Below, one piece after another: positions 53,825 through 64,000 of a stretch of DNA of 64,000 nucleotides (the stretch's first letter is position 1; each line of letters begins with the position of its first letter). Where the stretch lies: assembly GCA_963565915.1 (NCBI GenBank), contig OY751492.1, positions 4,402,001 through 4,466,000 of the forward strand, read 5' to 3'. The position numbers and the translations under genes are program-made. Below the pieces are notes generated by a model. It worked only from the letters and a program-made list of their open reading frames with translations, was not told the DNA's origin and searched no databases. Origin of the DNA: Entoloma clypeatum (taxonomy: Eukaryota; Basidiomycota; Agaricomycetes; Agaricales; Entolomataceae).

Positions 53825-55143
53825 GAGTGCACAAAGCTCTAGGAGAAGATGACATGCTGGTGGTACATCATAGCAGATGGTTTCTGGAGATGATTTCCTG
53901 TTGGACATATGGCGTGTGTCACGTGGGGTGCCTGACGTGGCACGGTTACACTGATTCCATCATGTTCAACGATGGTCTTGTGCTTGGAACTTGCATTGAA
54001 CCACACGACAATGTGCTTTACTTATGTGATAAAGCGACAAGCAAAGGTTTTTCTTCGAGATGAACAAAAGAGAAAAGCATTTTTTCTAAATGGGTTTTCC
54101 CTCCAGAATCCTTCCCCGCCCCCCACACGCCGTCAATTCTGATTGCACATGCATAAGTAAGTATTCATTACAAATTGAAAACCAGATGATGTTAAACATA
54201 GCACGGTGATCTTAACGTCGTCATTGGACCTCCTATCATGCTATGCATTCTCATCATGATGGAGTGCAAGCGTCAAAGATTGCGATCGTGCCCGAGCTCC
54301 CCAGACCAATCATGTCCTAAGGACAGGATCCCGATCATGCCCTCAACTCCTTTGCATACATAACTTATCAGCGCTGAGCCATCTCGCGCCCCGTTTACGG
54401 ATTCTATATGACTCAGCAACGCCTTCAGCTTACGGTCCGCGTCGACGCCTGGTATGAAGAGGTCGGGGCGCCTACCCCAACCCGCGTCAGGGGGTGGACG
54501 TTTGAGCGGATACCGTCGAAAACGGACTGTGCTCGAAGCAGGAAGTTGGTGCCGGATGGCAGTGGGTAATAAGGGGGCCCGGAATTTATTCTTACTTGCT
54601 ACATAGCAGTGTCCAACATTGGGTGACGTTCCTGAGTAACAATACAAAAACAAACATTGAAGGTGACTCTCTACGCACGGAGGGATTCGGCGAGAGAGCA
54701 CGGAATCTCCTGCGAGTACTTAAGTGCGTGAGTCGACAAGGATGTTTCAACGAGTAGAAGTTGCGCGCAACAAACGCCGGAGAAGTAGACATTGGCGTTG
54801 CCATTATGTAGATAAAAGGTGTGTTGAGCTAGATATATTTGTGGTTCCAGACAAGGGAGGCGCGTCGCGGTCCAGGTTGCAGGGTTGGAGCAGACTTGAG
54901 CAAAAAAAAAGAAGTACACGCAGACGGCGCTGCCACTCATTCCCTACGTTTCAATGGAAAGGAACAACTGTCCTTGAGTTCTTGCGCTCGTAGCCAAGAT
55001 TGCACAAATAAACGAACTTGGGCCGGGGTATCCATTGAATAAAAAAAATACACATCTACTGTAATACAATATCAGCTAAACGTAAAAACGCTGACCGATG
55101 CCTGATCGATCTGCAAGATGCAGGGAAGAGGGAACACGCATGG
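53825..55143. other. intergenic with unassigned minus-strand frame (54273-54701)
   Basis: The 142-residue frame at 54273-54701 has a plausible C-terminal half (DADRKLKALLSHIESV) but no domain, start context or splice partner. The rest is non-coding as far as I can tell. Confidence 0.3.
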
Positions 55144-55881
55144 TCATACGTAGAAGCTGAGACGTGGGTCCCAGCGACCATGAAGCGGTTCAAGGAACGC
55201 CTTGTTCGCAAAGGTGAACAGCAGGCAGACTCCAAAAATTATGGTCACAACGATCCATCCCAACCACGCGAACGCCATCAGGGCAGAGAGAACTCTGCAA
55301 GGTTTGTATTGCTGACACCATAACAAGGTGCCCCAAGTATCCTGGAAGCAGTTTGAGGTTTCAGTCGTCCATGGAGAAGGGTTCCCGGTTACTCACCGAG
55401 GCTATGGCGGCACCGACGATCCAGAATAACCAGAGGACACCAAGTCCGATTAGTTCACCGCGGAAGGTGGAGACGAGCCTGCTTTCGATGCGCTTATGGA
55501 TACAGACGACTCTGGAGGATTATGAGTGATCATTGTAATCTTTGTTGTCCAAACGACTTACATGAAGATACACCAAGGGATGGTCATCAAGGCTGTGACG
55601 AGAAGTTCGACGACGATGGGATCTGCATGTAAGATGATGAATCATCACGAAAAACAGGCAGCGCAAGGGAGACGAACCGTAGAAGTTCCGTCCACCATTG
55701 ACTGGGTCTCCTGGCAAAAGGTCGGTGGTATAGTGCAGTCTTGCAGCCGAAAGGCAGAAAAGAACGAATGAGAAGAGTCCCTTCCGACCATTGTTTCAGC
55801 TGACGCGGAGCGAGCGAGTGAGAAAAGACACACCAGAAGTGCATAAAGAGCGATGCGGAGGATTGTCAGGTCGAAGGCCAT
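55144..55881 (-). CDS. MARVEL-domain tetraspan membrane protein A, five exons, 174 aa
   Basis: Model: 55881-55834, 55780-55678, 55622-55562, 55511-55397, 55341-55144; introns 49-55 nt, phases closed. TM1 spans MAFDLTILRIALYALL and LFSFVLFCLSAARLHYT; a first loop carries PGDPVNGGRNFYD; TM2 is VVELLVTALMTIPW; TM3 is GVLWLFWIVGAAIAS; a loop has the W-C-Q-Q-Y-K-P-C-R motif; TM4 is LGWIVVTIIFGVCLL, ending ANKAFLEPLHGRWD. Exon 2 must start after GGAAG at 55781; other acceptors give an unrelated frame. MARVEL proteins act in membrane apposition and vesicle trafficking. It is divergent from MARVEL B across 665 bases. Confidence 0.8.
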
Positions 55882-56546
55882 GCCGATCGATGAGGCTAGA
55901 GGACGATAGAATTATGGTGTTGACGCTTCCCAGAGGGTGATGGTGTTATAAGGAGCGTGCGGGACGAGGAACACGAGGCTGACGGGCTGCGCACAACGAT
56001 GCAGCAACGATGCATTTCTGCTGACCATGCATGACGTCCAACTTGAACGACGTGTGACACTGTGAGGGCAACACGTGTTGTGTGTTATTGTTGAATAAGA
56101 TTAAAATGATCGATGTCATCGGCCAAGAAGCCGAGGTTGCCAAGTTCAGCTTCGCCTCGACGTCGATTGTGGTCTACAGTGTAAGGACGCGGTCAGTCAA
56201 TGCCCTATAGCTATAAATCTCTGCGTTTGAATATACAAGACGAACATCCAGAACAAAGGTAACATGTCACTGGTTCATCATGATCAAGTTGAGCTCATTT
56301 CCACATTTCTTCGTTCGAAAAAAAAGCTATATACCAAGAACCGCGAATATCATTTGCTATGCATCCAGCATGGGCCGGATCCAATGATTCTTTAAACCTC
56401 AGGCGCGCTGCTCGGCAACCCCCTCTTCGATGACGGCACTTGTAAGACAAAACCAAGAGCCCTATTAGGTGATGAAATTGCCTACGTCACACCTTTATAA
56501 AACCTGCACACGAACAATTTCCGACTCTCAGACACCCCCAACTATC
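55882..56546. promoter_or_regulatory. divergent promoter region between the two MARVEL genes
   Basis: It carries TTATAACACC on the minus strand near 55950 and TATAAAA on the plus strand at 56496-56502, each about 50-70 bases before the respective ATG. No gene lies between. Confidence 0.5.
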
Positions 56547-57497
56547 ATGGCTTTCCATCCCCTCCGAGTCGCACTTTACTCAGCGTTGGTGAGTCGCTCC
56601 TCCCAAAGTTCAAAAACCATAAACCTAAACCACATTCCGTTTCTTTCTCAGTTCATTTTCTCCGCCATAACGTTGGGCTTGACCGCCAACCGCATCAGCA
56701 GGACACGTCGGGCGCGTTTCAATGACCCTCTGAATTTCAACCGTGCAGGATTCTACGGCGAGTCTCTTTCTTTCTTTTCTTGCCCATTTTTTTTTTTTCG
56801 TTGGTACCAGTTGGAGGCGTGGCTGACCTCTCCGTTTTTATCCTCTAGAGCCCGCCGTTTCCGAGTTACTCGCCGCGAGCATCATCGCGCTGCTATGGTC
56901 CGTGTTCGGGTGAGTCTCTCATCTACTTGCGATCAACGAAATCTCACACACCATACAGCATGTGCGCCATCTTCGCAGCCGCAGGCGGAATCTTAGGGTC
57001 CTACCTCGCCGAATTCATAAGCCTCTTCTGCATCTGGGTCTTATACCTCGTCGGCGCCTCCATCGTCACAGTGAGTTTCCCCCCCTTTTTTTTTTTTGAC
57101 CCGTGTTTGACGGCCATCGATTGACCAAACCCTATTCTTTTTTTAAAAATAAAAAAAAAAAAAACAGCACAACTCCCCCAACCTCGGCTGGTGCCGCCCC
57201 TGGTCCTACAACTGCCGCCTCATGAGCTCCGTCATCTCCTTTTCGTGGATCACATGGGCCATCACGAGCTTCCTCCTGCTCGCGAGCCTTGCAAGCCTCC
57301 TGTCCGGCCGCCACCGCATCACGGAGCCGCTCCACGGGAAGGAAGAAGGCCGCGTGGAGGGTGGGGTCGGAGCGGGTAATACTCGGGGTGTGCGTGCGAC
57401 GCCTCCGCGTCAGGGTGGGACGCCGCTGGAGACGAGGGGTGTCGACACTGCGCCGGCCACTACTACTGGAGGGGCTTATCAACAACAGGTTGCTTGA
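56547..57497 (+). CDS. MARVEL-domain tetraspan membrane protein B, five exons, 216 aa
   Basis: Model: 56547-56588, 56653-56758, 56850-56910, 56959-57070, 57168-57497. Intron 2 starts GC (CTACG/GCGAGT), a GC-AG intron; the other three are GT-AG. TM1 is in MAFHPLRVALYSAL and FIFSAITLGLTANRI; the loop has DPLNFNRAGFYEP; TM2 is ELLAASIIALLWSVFG; TM3 is FCIWVLYLVGASIV; the loop has the W-C-R-P-W-S-Y-N-C-R motif; TM4 is WAITSFLLLASLASLL, ending ITEPLHGKEEG, then a 50-residue Gly/Thr-rich tail. It shares intron positions and the EPLHG ending with MARVEL A, so the two are old paralogues. Confidence 0.8.
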
Positions 57498-57774
57498 GGG
57501 GGCTTTGAGAGATATACATGTTGAACAGCGGGGTTTTATTTTATTTTATTGTTCTCTTTCTCGCTTATGCTTCTCCTATTTCCCGAAACTTAATGGTGTA
57601 TTTTTACGACGTTAGAGTATTTGTGACATGTTTCCCACTCTTGTTTTCAATCAATCCTCGTATCTCAGGCTGTACTCCTGCCAAGTGTGCTCGGACTTTC
57701 CTCATCTTCAGGACATCAAAGTATATTAATAATTAATTGTCCAGAAAGACTCGCAACTAATTCCATCAACAAGT

Positions 57775-60451
57775 TCAACCTCTCACTTCCGCCTCTTGCA
57801 TGTTCACCCACAACCCGCCCTACAGCACCGCACACACAACAAGAAAAAAAGGAAAAAAAAACCACATTCAGCCTCCTCCAAAAGCAAAACAAGCCTTGTA
57901 ATAACACAAACTCACCGCAGCGTACATCGTCAGATGGATCTTCGGGTACACCCGCTCCACCGCCTTGCGCCCCTCACCATCCTTCCATTCCGGCTTAGGC
58001 CGCGCATCGGGCGGGCACGCATCAAGATCGAGCGCGATGGACGAGAACTGCTGCAAGAGCCGTATGACCATGAACGACATCTCGTTGTAGGCGAACTGTA
58101 ATGATGAGTAAGGGTGTGGTGATGTGTCGTCAGCTGTGGTCTAGATCAAGAGAGGGGCAGGGGGGCAGACTGCGCACCTGCTGTCCCAAACAGATCCTCG
58201 GACCGGCGTTGAACGGCAAAAAGATGAAGGAGTTCTTGACAAGGTAGGTCTTCATCCTGTCGTCCAGGAAGCGGTCCGGGTCGAATTCTTCAGCTGTTGT
58301 GATACGATAACATATAGATGAAGTGGCTAAAAAAATAGAAAGAGGGGGAAGGGGGAGGACGCACCATCAGGGCCCCAGAGATCTTGACGTCTTTGCATGA
58401 GGAACACGGAATACACGGTCCTGGTATTTCCAAGGTCGGGGTGTTGAGTTGGTTCTGTAAATCTGTGGACAGGAAAAACGCACTTTGTTCTTGCTGGGAT
58501 GTAGATGGGCGGCTGGGACGGGTCGGGAGACGGCCAGACCGTGGCGTTGATCGATTCGCTGTTGAGAAAGATTTTTTTAGAAGAGACCTCGGGGTGGCAC
58601 CAAGAGCAGCACACACCGTGTGTTGAGTGGCCTGTATTCATACAAGAGTCAACGGTCATCCGGCGCTGTAGAACGTGACTTACACGATGGGGAATAACCT
58701 CAAGGTTTCTGATCACGCATGAGCACAGGCTGCTTGAGAGAGGAGTGCATTGCAAAACGTACCATTGATGACAGCCCTCAGATATTTCATGTCTCTGATG
58801 TCGTCATAGTCCGGTCTCCTCGTCGAGCCGACCTTTTCGAGGATCTCCTCCCGCAGACGCTGCACGACGGTGGGGTGCATTGCGAGGAGGTACACGAGGA
58901 AGGTGAGAGTGGCAGCGGTGGTGTCTCGGCCGGCGATCATGATGTTCATCCTATAATGTATCAGACCACAGCGAGCCCCAAGAGGAGAGAGATAGCGCAC
59001 GTTTCATCTCTAATCACGACGGGATCTGTGTGGAAAGATGAGCTCAACAACGGCCATAGAAGGCGGGGGGGAAGGGAGGCAGAACTCACCCGAAGTCAGA
59101 CTAACCAAGTGGTCAAGCAAGGTCTCGCCCTCGCCAACCTCGTCCGCCTTCTTCTTCCCCGCCGCCGTCGCCTCACTCACACCTTGCTTCGCCACCGCCT
59201 CCTTGATAATCGGATCCAGATACGCCCGCACGACCCTCATCGGCTCCTTTGTCTTGTCCACCGTTATCTCCGACAGCGGCCAGATCCACCCGTACCGCTC
59301 GCGCGTTGAGATGATCTCCTGTGCGGTGAGGAACGCATGCGCGAACGCGTTGGCCTGCGAGCCTTTGGTGGCCGAGTCGACGACGGGCGGGGTGGGGCTG
59401 ACGTTGTGCGGGTAGGGCAACCCGCACTCGAGGCTGCCCACGGAGTTGCCGAAGAGGAAGAACGAGGCGGAGTCGAGGGTGAAGCGCGACATGACGTCCT
59501 GATTGTTGTTGTTTTTTTTTTGTTGCACTGTTTAGAAAACGCGAGCAAGGAGAGGAAGGAGAACACTGACTTGGAAATCAACGGGGTGCCCGGCCTGCAG
59601 GCGTTCCCTCATGAGCCGGATGGCGATGTCGGAATGCTCGTCAAAGATGTCAAAGTCGCTGATACGGTCACGCGTGAAGAAGGGGCGTGTCATGGAACGA
59701 TGGAATCTAGAATTTAAGCGGTCAACAGGGAGGACATGTAGTGGTATCTTGCGAAACGGCTCACTTCCACATGTCGCCTGTGATAGGGATCAGGAGGGGC
59801 ATGAGGCGCGGTGCGATGAACGCGGAGCTTACCATCAGAGTTGAACACGCCGGATCCGAGGGCGGAAAACATGGTATCATGGAACCTTTGTCCTGCAAAA
59901 GGGGGTGAATCATTGGCGAAGAGGGATGCAAAATTAGTATAGACCTTTGACAAAGTTGTTGAACTCGGTGGCCAAGATCCTCTTGATGTAATCCGGGGAC
60001 GTGGTGAAGATAAGGTCAGACCACCCCATGCGCACGTTGAACACGGGGCCAAACTTGGAATGCAAATCCAGTATTCCCTCCGCTTTGAAACAGCGTCACT
60101 CGGTCAGGCGTGGTTGCTCATTCAGCGAGTGTACACACCAGGGTAGCCGACATCAAACACATGCATCAGTCTGTTGAGGACATCGAAGTTGCCGAACCAC
60201 CTCCCCTGGACCTCCGGCGCCAGTCGAGCGCCAAGTTTGGCAGCTTGATGTCTATGGTAAAGCCTGGTGCTGACGATGCGGGTGGCTGAGATGAGGGGGA
60301 CGCTGAGGATAGAGGCGGAAACTAGGATCCATGTGGGACAGGGGTGATGGTGGTAAGTGGCCAAAGTGCGAGCGAGAAGGGATATAAAGAGGGGTGGAAG
60401 GGTGATCTTGGTCAGCGCACGTAATAAGAAGTCAATTCCTGGTGTGAGCAT
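57775..60451 (-). CDS. cytochrome P450, CYP63-like, many small exons
   Basis: ATG at 60451 gives [20 protein letters not shown], a membrane-anchor N-terminus of CYP63 type; an upstream in-frame ATG (60556) would add an unlikely 35 residues. Landmarks in order: [37 protein letters not shown], the I-helix [12 protein letters not shown], the K-helix E-x-x-R split over a 25-nt microexon (58708-58684, TLRLFPI), a 15-nt microexon (58631-58617), [26 protein letters not shown], the heme-binding [10 protein letters not shown], and the final exon [11 protein letters not shown] ending at TGA 57777-57775. No stop or frameshift was seen in the parts checked. Such enzymes hydroxylate fatty acids, alkanes or aromatics with a reductase partner at the ER. 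Confidence 0.85.
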
Positions 60452-60838
60452 GGTAATAAGGGGAGATGGGGGGTTGAAATGTGGTGAATACATATACCAG
60501 TGCGTGCATTCCAAGCTTGTGATATCAAAAAGTGCAGATGATGACGACGACGCCATGTTCGACTTTCGTCAGACGGCACACAGCCACACGGCTTGACGCA
60601 CACGACACTCCATGTGACACACAGAGTCAAAATTATGATGCTTCAATTACAGTGCGCCCTAAAACTTGTAACGAATAGTCTTGCAACATCCTGCCACTAC
60701 ATAGTGGTAAATGTCCAAATTCGTCGGATAGACACCGCACTAGACCCACAATCGAAGCACCTTCAGGATCACAATTAACATGTCTGTGTTTTTGCGAATG
60801 ATGAGCTCGGTATAGAAAAGCTGGTAGACGGGACTCAC

Positions 60839-61015
60839 GGGGCCTGTATCCCCCCCACACGGCTTATGACTACAACATCTTCCATATTCTTTATCATGAC
60901 ACTTATTGCCATCCGCAATACAGGGGCCAGAACGCGCTTCCAAGAGGAGCGAGGATGCAAAGCCACTCCCGATGCAGAGAGCGATGGTAAAAAGTAGAGC
61001 GCGCGAAAATTGCAT
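60839..61015 (-). CDS. small secreted cysteine-rich protein 2 (first exon, 59 aa)
   Basis: ATG at 61015 gives a signal peptide (MQFSRALLFTIALCIGSGFA), then LLLEARSGP and the pattern C-x6-C-x7-CC-x4-C (Cys 32, 39, 47, 48, 53). The exon ends CCC/GTGAGT at 60839. The acceptor is unclear: one at about 60755 would continue with TGC and could supply the sixth Cys; another at about 60774 gives a different tail. Same design as the protein at 46371 (M-x-FSR start, five Cys in the same order), though little else is identical. It lies just upstream of the P450 start on the same strand. Confidence 0.55.
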
Positions 61016-61103
61016 GGCGAGAGTAAGTGGCTTGTGGGATTGGTCGGGGGGCTCGATAACTTGGGACACTGGTTGAGTTGAAGGTTGTGAACGTCCCAAT
61101 GTC

Positions 61104-61112
61104 CCTTTTATA
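61104..61112 (-). promoter_or_regulatory. TATA box of secreted protein 2
   Basis: The minus strand reads TATAAAAGG about 90 bases before the ATG at 61015, identical to the box of secreted protein 1. Confidence 0.6.
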
Positions 61113-62341
61113 TGTGCACAAATGAAGTTTCTTCACGGCGTTGGGCACCCGCCCCAGTCCTGTATCCGAGTCGGGCAAGAGAATGATTGTGTCTAGGTTT
61201 TGTCCCGATCTGTTATCGCTCCGGGCGTCGCGTCGCCCCCCACGTCACCTTTGTAGGGTGTTTCAAGGGTATGGCGTTCTTGCACGGGTGCTGACTCAGA
61301 GGGAATTCTGATTCCGACCCTCGATGAAAATCGTCTATCACAGTCTACTAGCATTCAAAGGCAGCCTTAGCCTAGTCTGCCTGCCTGCCTACTGATTTTT
61401 TTCTCTGATGAAGCCAACCTGGATCGGATGTTTTCCCTTTACATACGATGACCGTTCGATCGACTCGGGGGTGACGGCGTACATCCCTGCGCTTCACACC
61501 CGGTGCCTTGTTGCCGTGTCGAGCGGCGCAGATCCTGCTCAAGTTCTATCGACCCTCGACGGTGGCATTTCAATCGTGACCAAGGACACGTCGAGGTTAG
61601 AAGATCTCCAGTCACACGAACGATTCACGAGCTTGTCAGCTCTTCTAGAGCCTTGTATGAGTTTGAATGCTGACAAAACATGACGCGATGCAGCAAGATA
61701 TTGCTCCGATATATCAGGGTAGCCGACGCAGAGATTCCCTCTGGTTGCTCCTGCCCGAGATGAGATTTCTCGGATCTGTTTCATGATCGTTTTCCCTTGT
61801 CGGTTCTGACCCCCGCCGACCGGGCTTTTTGTTTTTTCTTGGCATTGGGGTTTGAGTCCGATTCTCGTCCCACCATCCCTCCAGTTAGAGTCGGTCAAAC
61901 AGGAGTGATACGCAACGATACCGTGACGGAATTCCATTTATGCCAGTCTAACAAATCATAGTCTCCCATAGCCAGACTGACAAGTGAGTGTCTCTTTGAA
62001 GTGAGGGAGGACGAGCGGCGCAAGAGCGGCGGTTCCTTTTCCGAATTCCGAGTTTGAAGCTACCATCGTTGCCCTGTCATTAATCATTACTGTATCATTT
62101 CGACCATAAGTTCAGTCGCGAGTCACGGTTGGGGTGTGAACTGAACCTATGAACCAAGATGTCATGGTCACGGACCAGTGGTGAACTTAGTTCACAAGGT
62201 CACGGATAACGAAAAGTTGCCCCACATCAGTTCATTTTTTGCGGATGCGCGCTTCGTGCGCATCTTTTGAACAGATTCTGATGGCAGTCTCAAAATTTCC
62301 TGTCATCATGCATGAAATCTAGTCATTTTGGAGTGAACTTG
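61113..62341. other. intergenic, no supported gene
   Basis: A 91-residue plus-strand frame (61408-61683) and a 132-residue minus-strand frame (61539-61937) overlap and have no domain. The stretch 62100-62220 has repeated GTGAACT and GTCACGG words. Nothing else was recognised. Confidence 0.35.
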
Positions 62342-62634
62342 TGTTGAAGTTCCACCTGGGCGCTAGCCACAGGCGTACTGAGCAACACAGCTACAGTGTG
62401 GAAGTACTCTACTTAACTGTTCTAGCCACTTACATGGTTTGGGAGGGTGAGAGCGGTTGAGGCTGATAAGAGCGATGGAGCTGGTTAAGAGTCAAGAGAC
62501 AACTTGTTGGTATTGACAGTTTCCTGGTCTTATATACCATACTACTGTTTGTACCAACCAAATAAGTATGTAATCGAAGATATGTAAATGGTCACATGAT
62601 GTAATCTAATCTATGTGATGGAAAAGTTTCAACA
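62342..62634 (-). repeat. 3' LTR of a minus-strand copia element, 293 bp
   Basis: TGTTGAA...TTCAACA ends, same family as 2743-3052. On the minus strand it is preceded by ATGGGGGG (62640-62635 side), a polypurine tract, and by the RNase H stop at 62705. This places the LTR at the 3' end of the pol to its right. Confidence 0.9.
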
Positions 62635-62704
62635 CCCCCCCATATTTAGTACATACTTCTAAATACATCTTTTACTTTTTCCCATATAGATACTCTTTCT
62701 TCAT

Positions 62705-63833
62705 CTAGTTTTTAAGTAATCCGAAGTACGGGATAAACTTGCTAAAGAGGATTTTCCCCAGATTCTTAGTTAAAAGGTCTGCAGGGTTATTCACTCCTTC
62801 GATGAATTCGACCGTAATAACGCCTTCGGATACTTTTTCTCTGACAAAGTGGAATCGCACGTTGATATGCTTGGATCGTTTTTCAGTTACAGGATTGGAT
62901 GCGATAAAGACAGAGCCATTGTTATCTCCATAGATCGGGACTGATCCGATCTGCATTCCAAGTTCAGCAAGCATGCTTCTAAGCCATGTCACTGCGCGAC
63001 TGCAATCTGATAGCGCCATGTATTCTGCTTCTGTGGAAGAGAGGGCAATGGTTTTCTGCGCTGATGAAACCCATGTTACTGCTCCAGACGCCAGTGATAT
63101 GAAGTAACCAGTGGTGGACTTCCTGGTGTTTTCATCTGATGCCCAATCGGAGTCTGTAAATGTGTAGATTCCTTTCCCAGAATCACCATCGTACATGATC
63201 GCATAATCTTTTGTTGCCCTCAAATACCTGCAAATATCCCTAGCCACTTCTAAATGGCGTTTGGTAGGGTTTGCGGAGAATTGGGACATTTTGATCATGG
63301 CGAAACAAATGTCGGGTCTCGTCCCGATCATTAAGTACAATAGTGATCCGATGACGGATTGGTACCTGGATCTGAGTTCCGCATTGGGTTCATCTTCGGA
63401 CTTCATGGGTTTGTATCCCATCGGGAGTGGGGTATGGGTGGCATTGGATTCGCTCATCCCCATATGTGCAAGTATTTTCTCAAGGTAAGGTACTTGATCA
63501 ATGAGGATCTGCTTCCCACATTGCCTTATTTGGATTGAGAGAAATTCTTTTGGTTCACCATCAGACACCAGGTGCCCTAGGTCCCTACATTCCCATGTTG
63601 TCATGAAGGCCTTCTTTTTCTCTAGCATGTATTCCCGGTTTGTGCTGAGAAAAGCAGAGTCATCAACATAAATGACGGTGATCACAATTTCCCCTTTGGT
63701 ACTTGTGTGAATAAAAACTCCCGCATCGGAGTGTAGCCAGACAAAACCGAGCTTTTTCATGGAGGAATTGAGTTCTCTCCACCAGGCTAATGCGGCCTGC
63801 TTGAGTCCATATAGGGCTTTGAATAGTTGGTAC
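62705..63833 (-). CDS. Ty1/copia Pol, 3' part: reverse transcriptase end and RNase H (partial)
   Basis: The frame enters at the LTR junction with YQLFKALYGLKQAALAWW (RVT_2 signature). It has the catalytic VIYVDDSAFLS, then KEFLSIQIRQCGKQILIDQ, GSLLYLMIGTRPDICFA and the RNase H block (DSDWASDENTRKSTTGYF, LSSTEAEYMALSDC, GDNNGSVFIA, KRSKHINVRFHFV, NPADLLTKNL). It ends at TAG/TAA 62705. No internal stop. Upstream sequence is replaced by an LTR at 63834. Confidence 0.88.
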
Positions 63834-64000
63834 TGTTGAAGTTCCACCTGGGCGCTAGCCACAGGCATACTGAGCAACATAGCTACAGTGGAAGTACTCT
63901 ATGATACCGCAATGGTCACTTACATGGTTTGGAGGGGTAAGGCTGGTGAGAGCGATGGAGCTGGTTAAGAGTCAAGAGACAACTTGTTGGTATTGACAGT
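63834..64000 (-). repeat. copia LTR inserted in copia RT (runs off the right edge)
   Basis: TGTTGAAGTTCCACCTGGGC begins right after GGTAC and follows the same LTR family to the window end. It sits inside the RT frame, so it is a nested insertion (solo LTR or full element) into a member of its own family, or a rearranged junction. Confidence 0.8.

Noticed and set aside
1..64000. CRISPR arrays, bacterial operons, ribosome binding sites, riboswitches, plasmid or phage features
   Set aside because: Intron-rich eukaryotic genes and LTR elements throughout; no such structures were seen.

Overview
The window reads as nuclear DNA of a basidiomycete fungus, most likely an Agaricomycete. Short GT-AG introns of about 50-60 nt, CYP63-type P450, AA9 LPMO, DUF6534 and MARVEL membrane proteins, an NLR-like STAND/TPR gene and chromodomain Ty3/gypsy elements all fit this. 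No bacterial operon, CRISPR array, rRNA gene or convincing intact tRNA gene was seen.

Layout. The left 36.6 kb is a transposon graveyard. Bases 1-3052 hold the 5' half of a minus-strand Ty1/copia element with its LTR. Bases 3.5-6.2 kb hold small spliced plus-strand genes of unknown function. A Tc1-like MITE, a gypsy integrase relic and a tRNA-derived SINE-like repeat follow. A complete but decayed LINE (8652-21391, poly(A) tail) is split by a Ty3/gypsy chromovirus (G1, 13716-19882, duplication CTAGA). After a minisatellite and a MYND zinc-finger gene comes a second chromovirus (G2, 24917-31482, duplication TGCAT). Next are a Tc1/mariner element with a dead transposase (31747-33364), a second copia-type LTR, a long-TIR MITE split by a solo gypsy LTR, and a solo copia LTR (36301-36608, duplication AAATA).

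The right part, 37.4-61.1 kb, is gene-dense host DNA: two Ser-rich single-pass membrane proteins, an NLR-like protein with a decayed tandem duplicate of its own 5' end, an AA9 LPMO with a premature stop near its C-terminus, a DUF6534 seven-TM protein, a divergent pair of MARVEL genes, a CYP63-like P450 and two small secreted cysteine-rich proteins with strong TATA boxes. At 62.3-64.0 kb copia sequence returns (3' half, RT/RNase H, two LTRs).

How it fits together. The host genes suggest surface, secretion and recognition functions (wall-facing membrane proteins, secreted enzyme and peptides, an intracellular receptor), but they form no evident metabolic cluster. The retroelements share one decay mode: almost every nonsense codon is CGA to TGA, and LTR-LTR differences are all transitions, as expected from CpG methylation/deamination or RIP-like mutation. 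The least explained item is a third ORF (121-123 aa) between pol and the 3' LTR of both gypsy copies. It stays open, shows many silent changes, and is more diverged than the adjacent pol. All splice models were made by eye, so boundaries may be off by a few bases.
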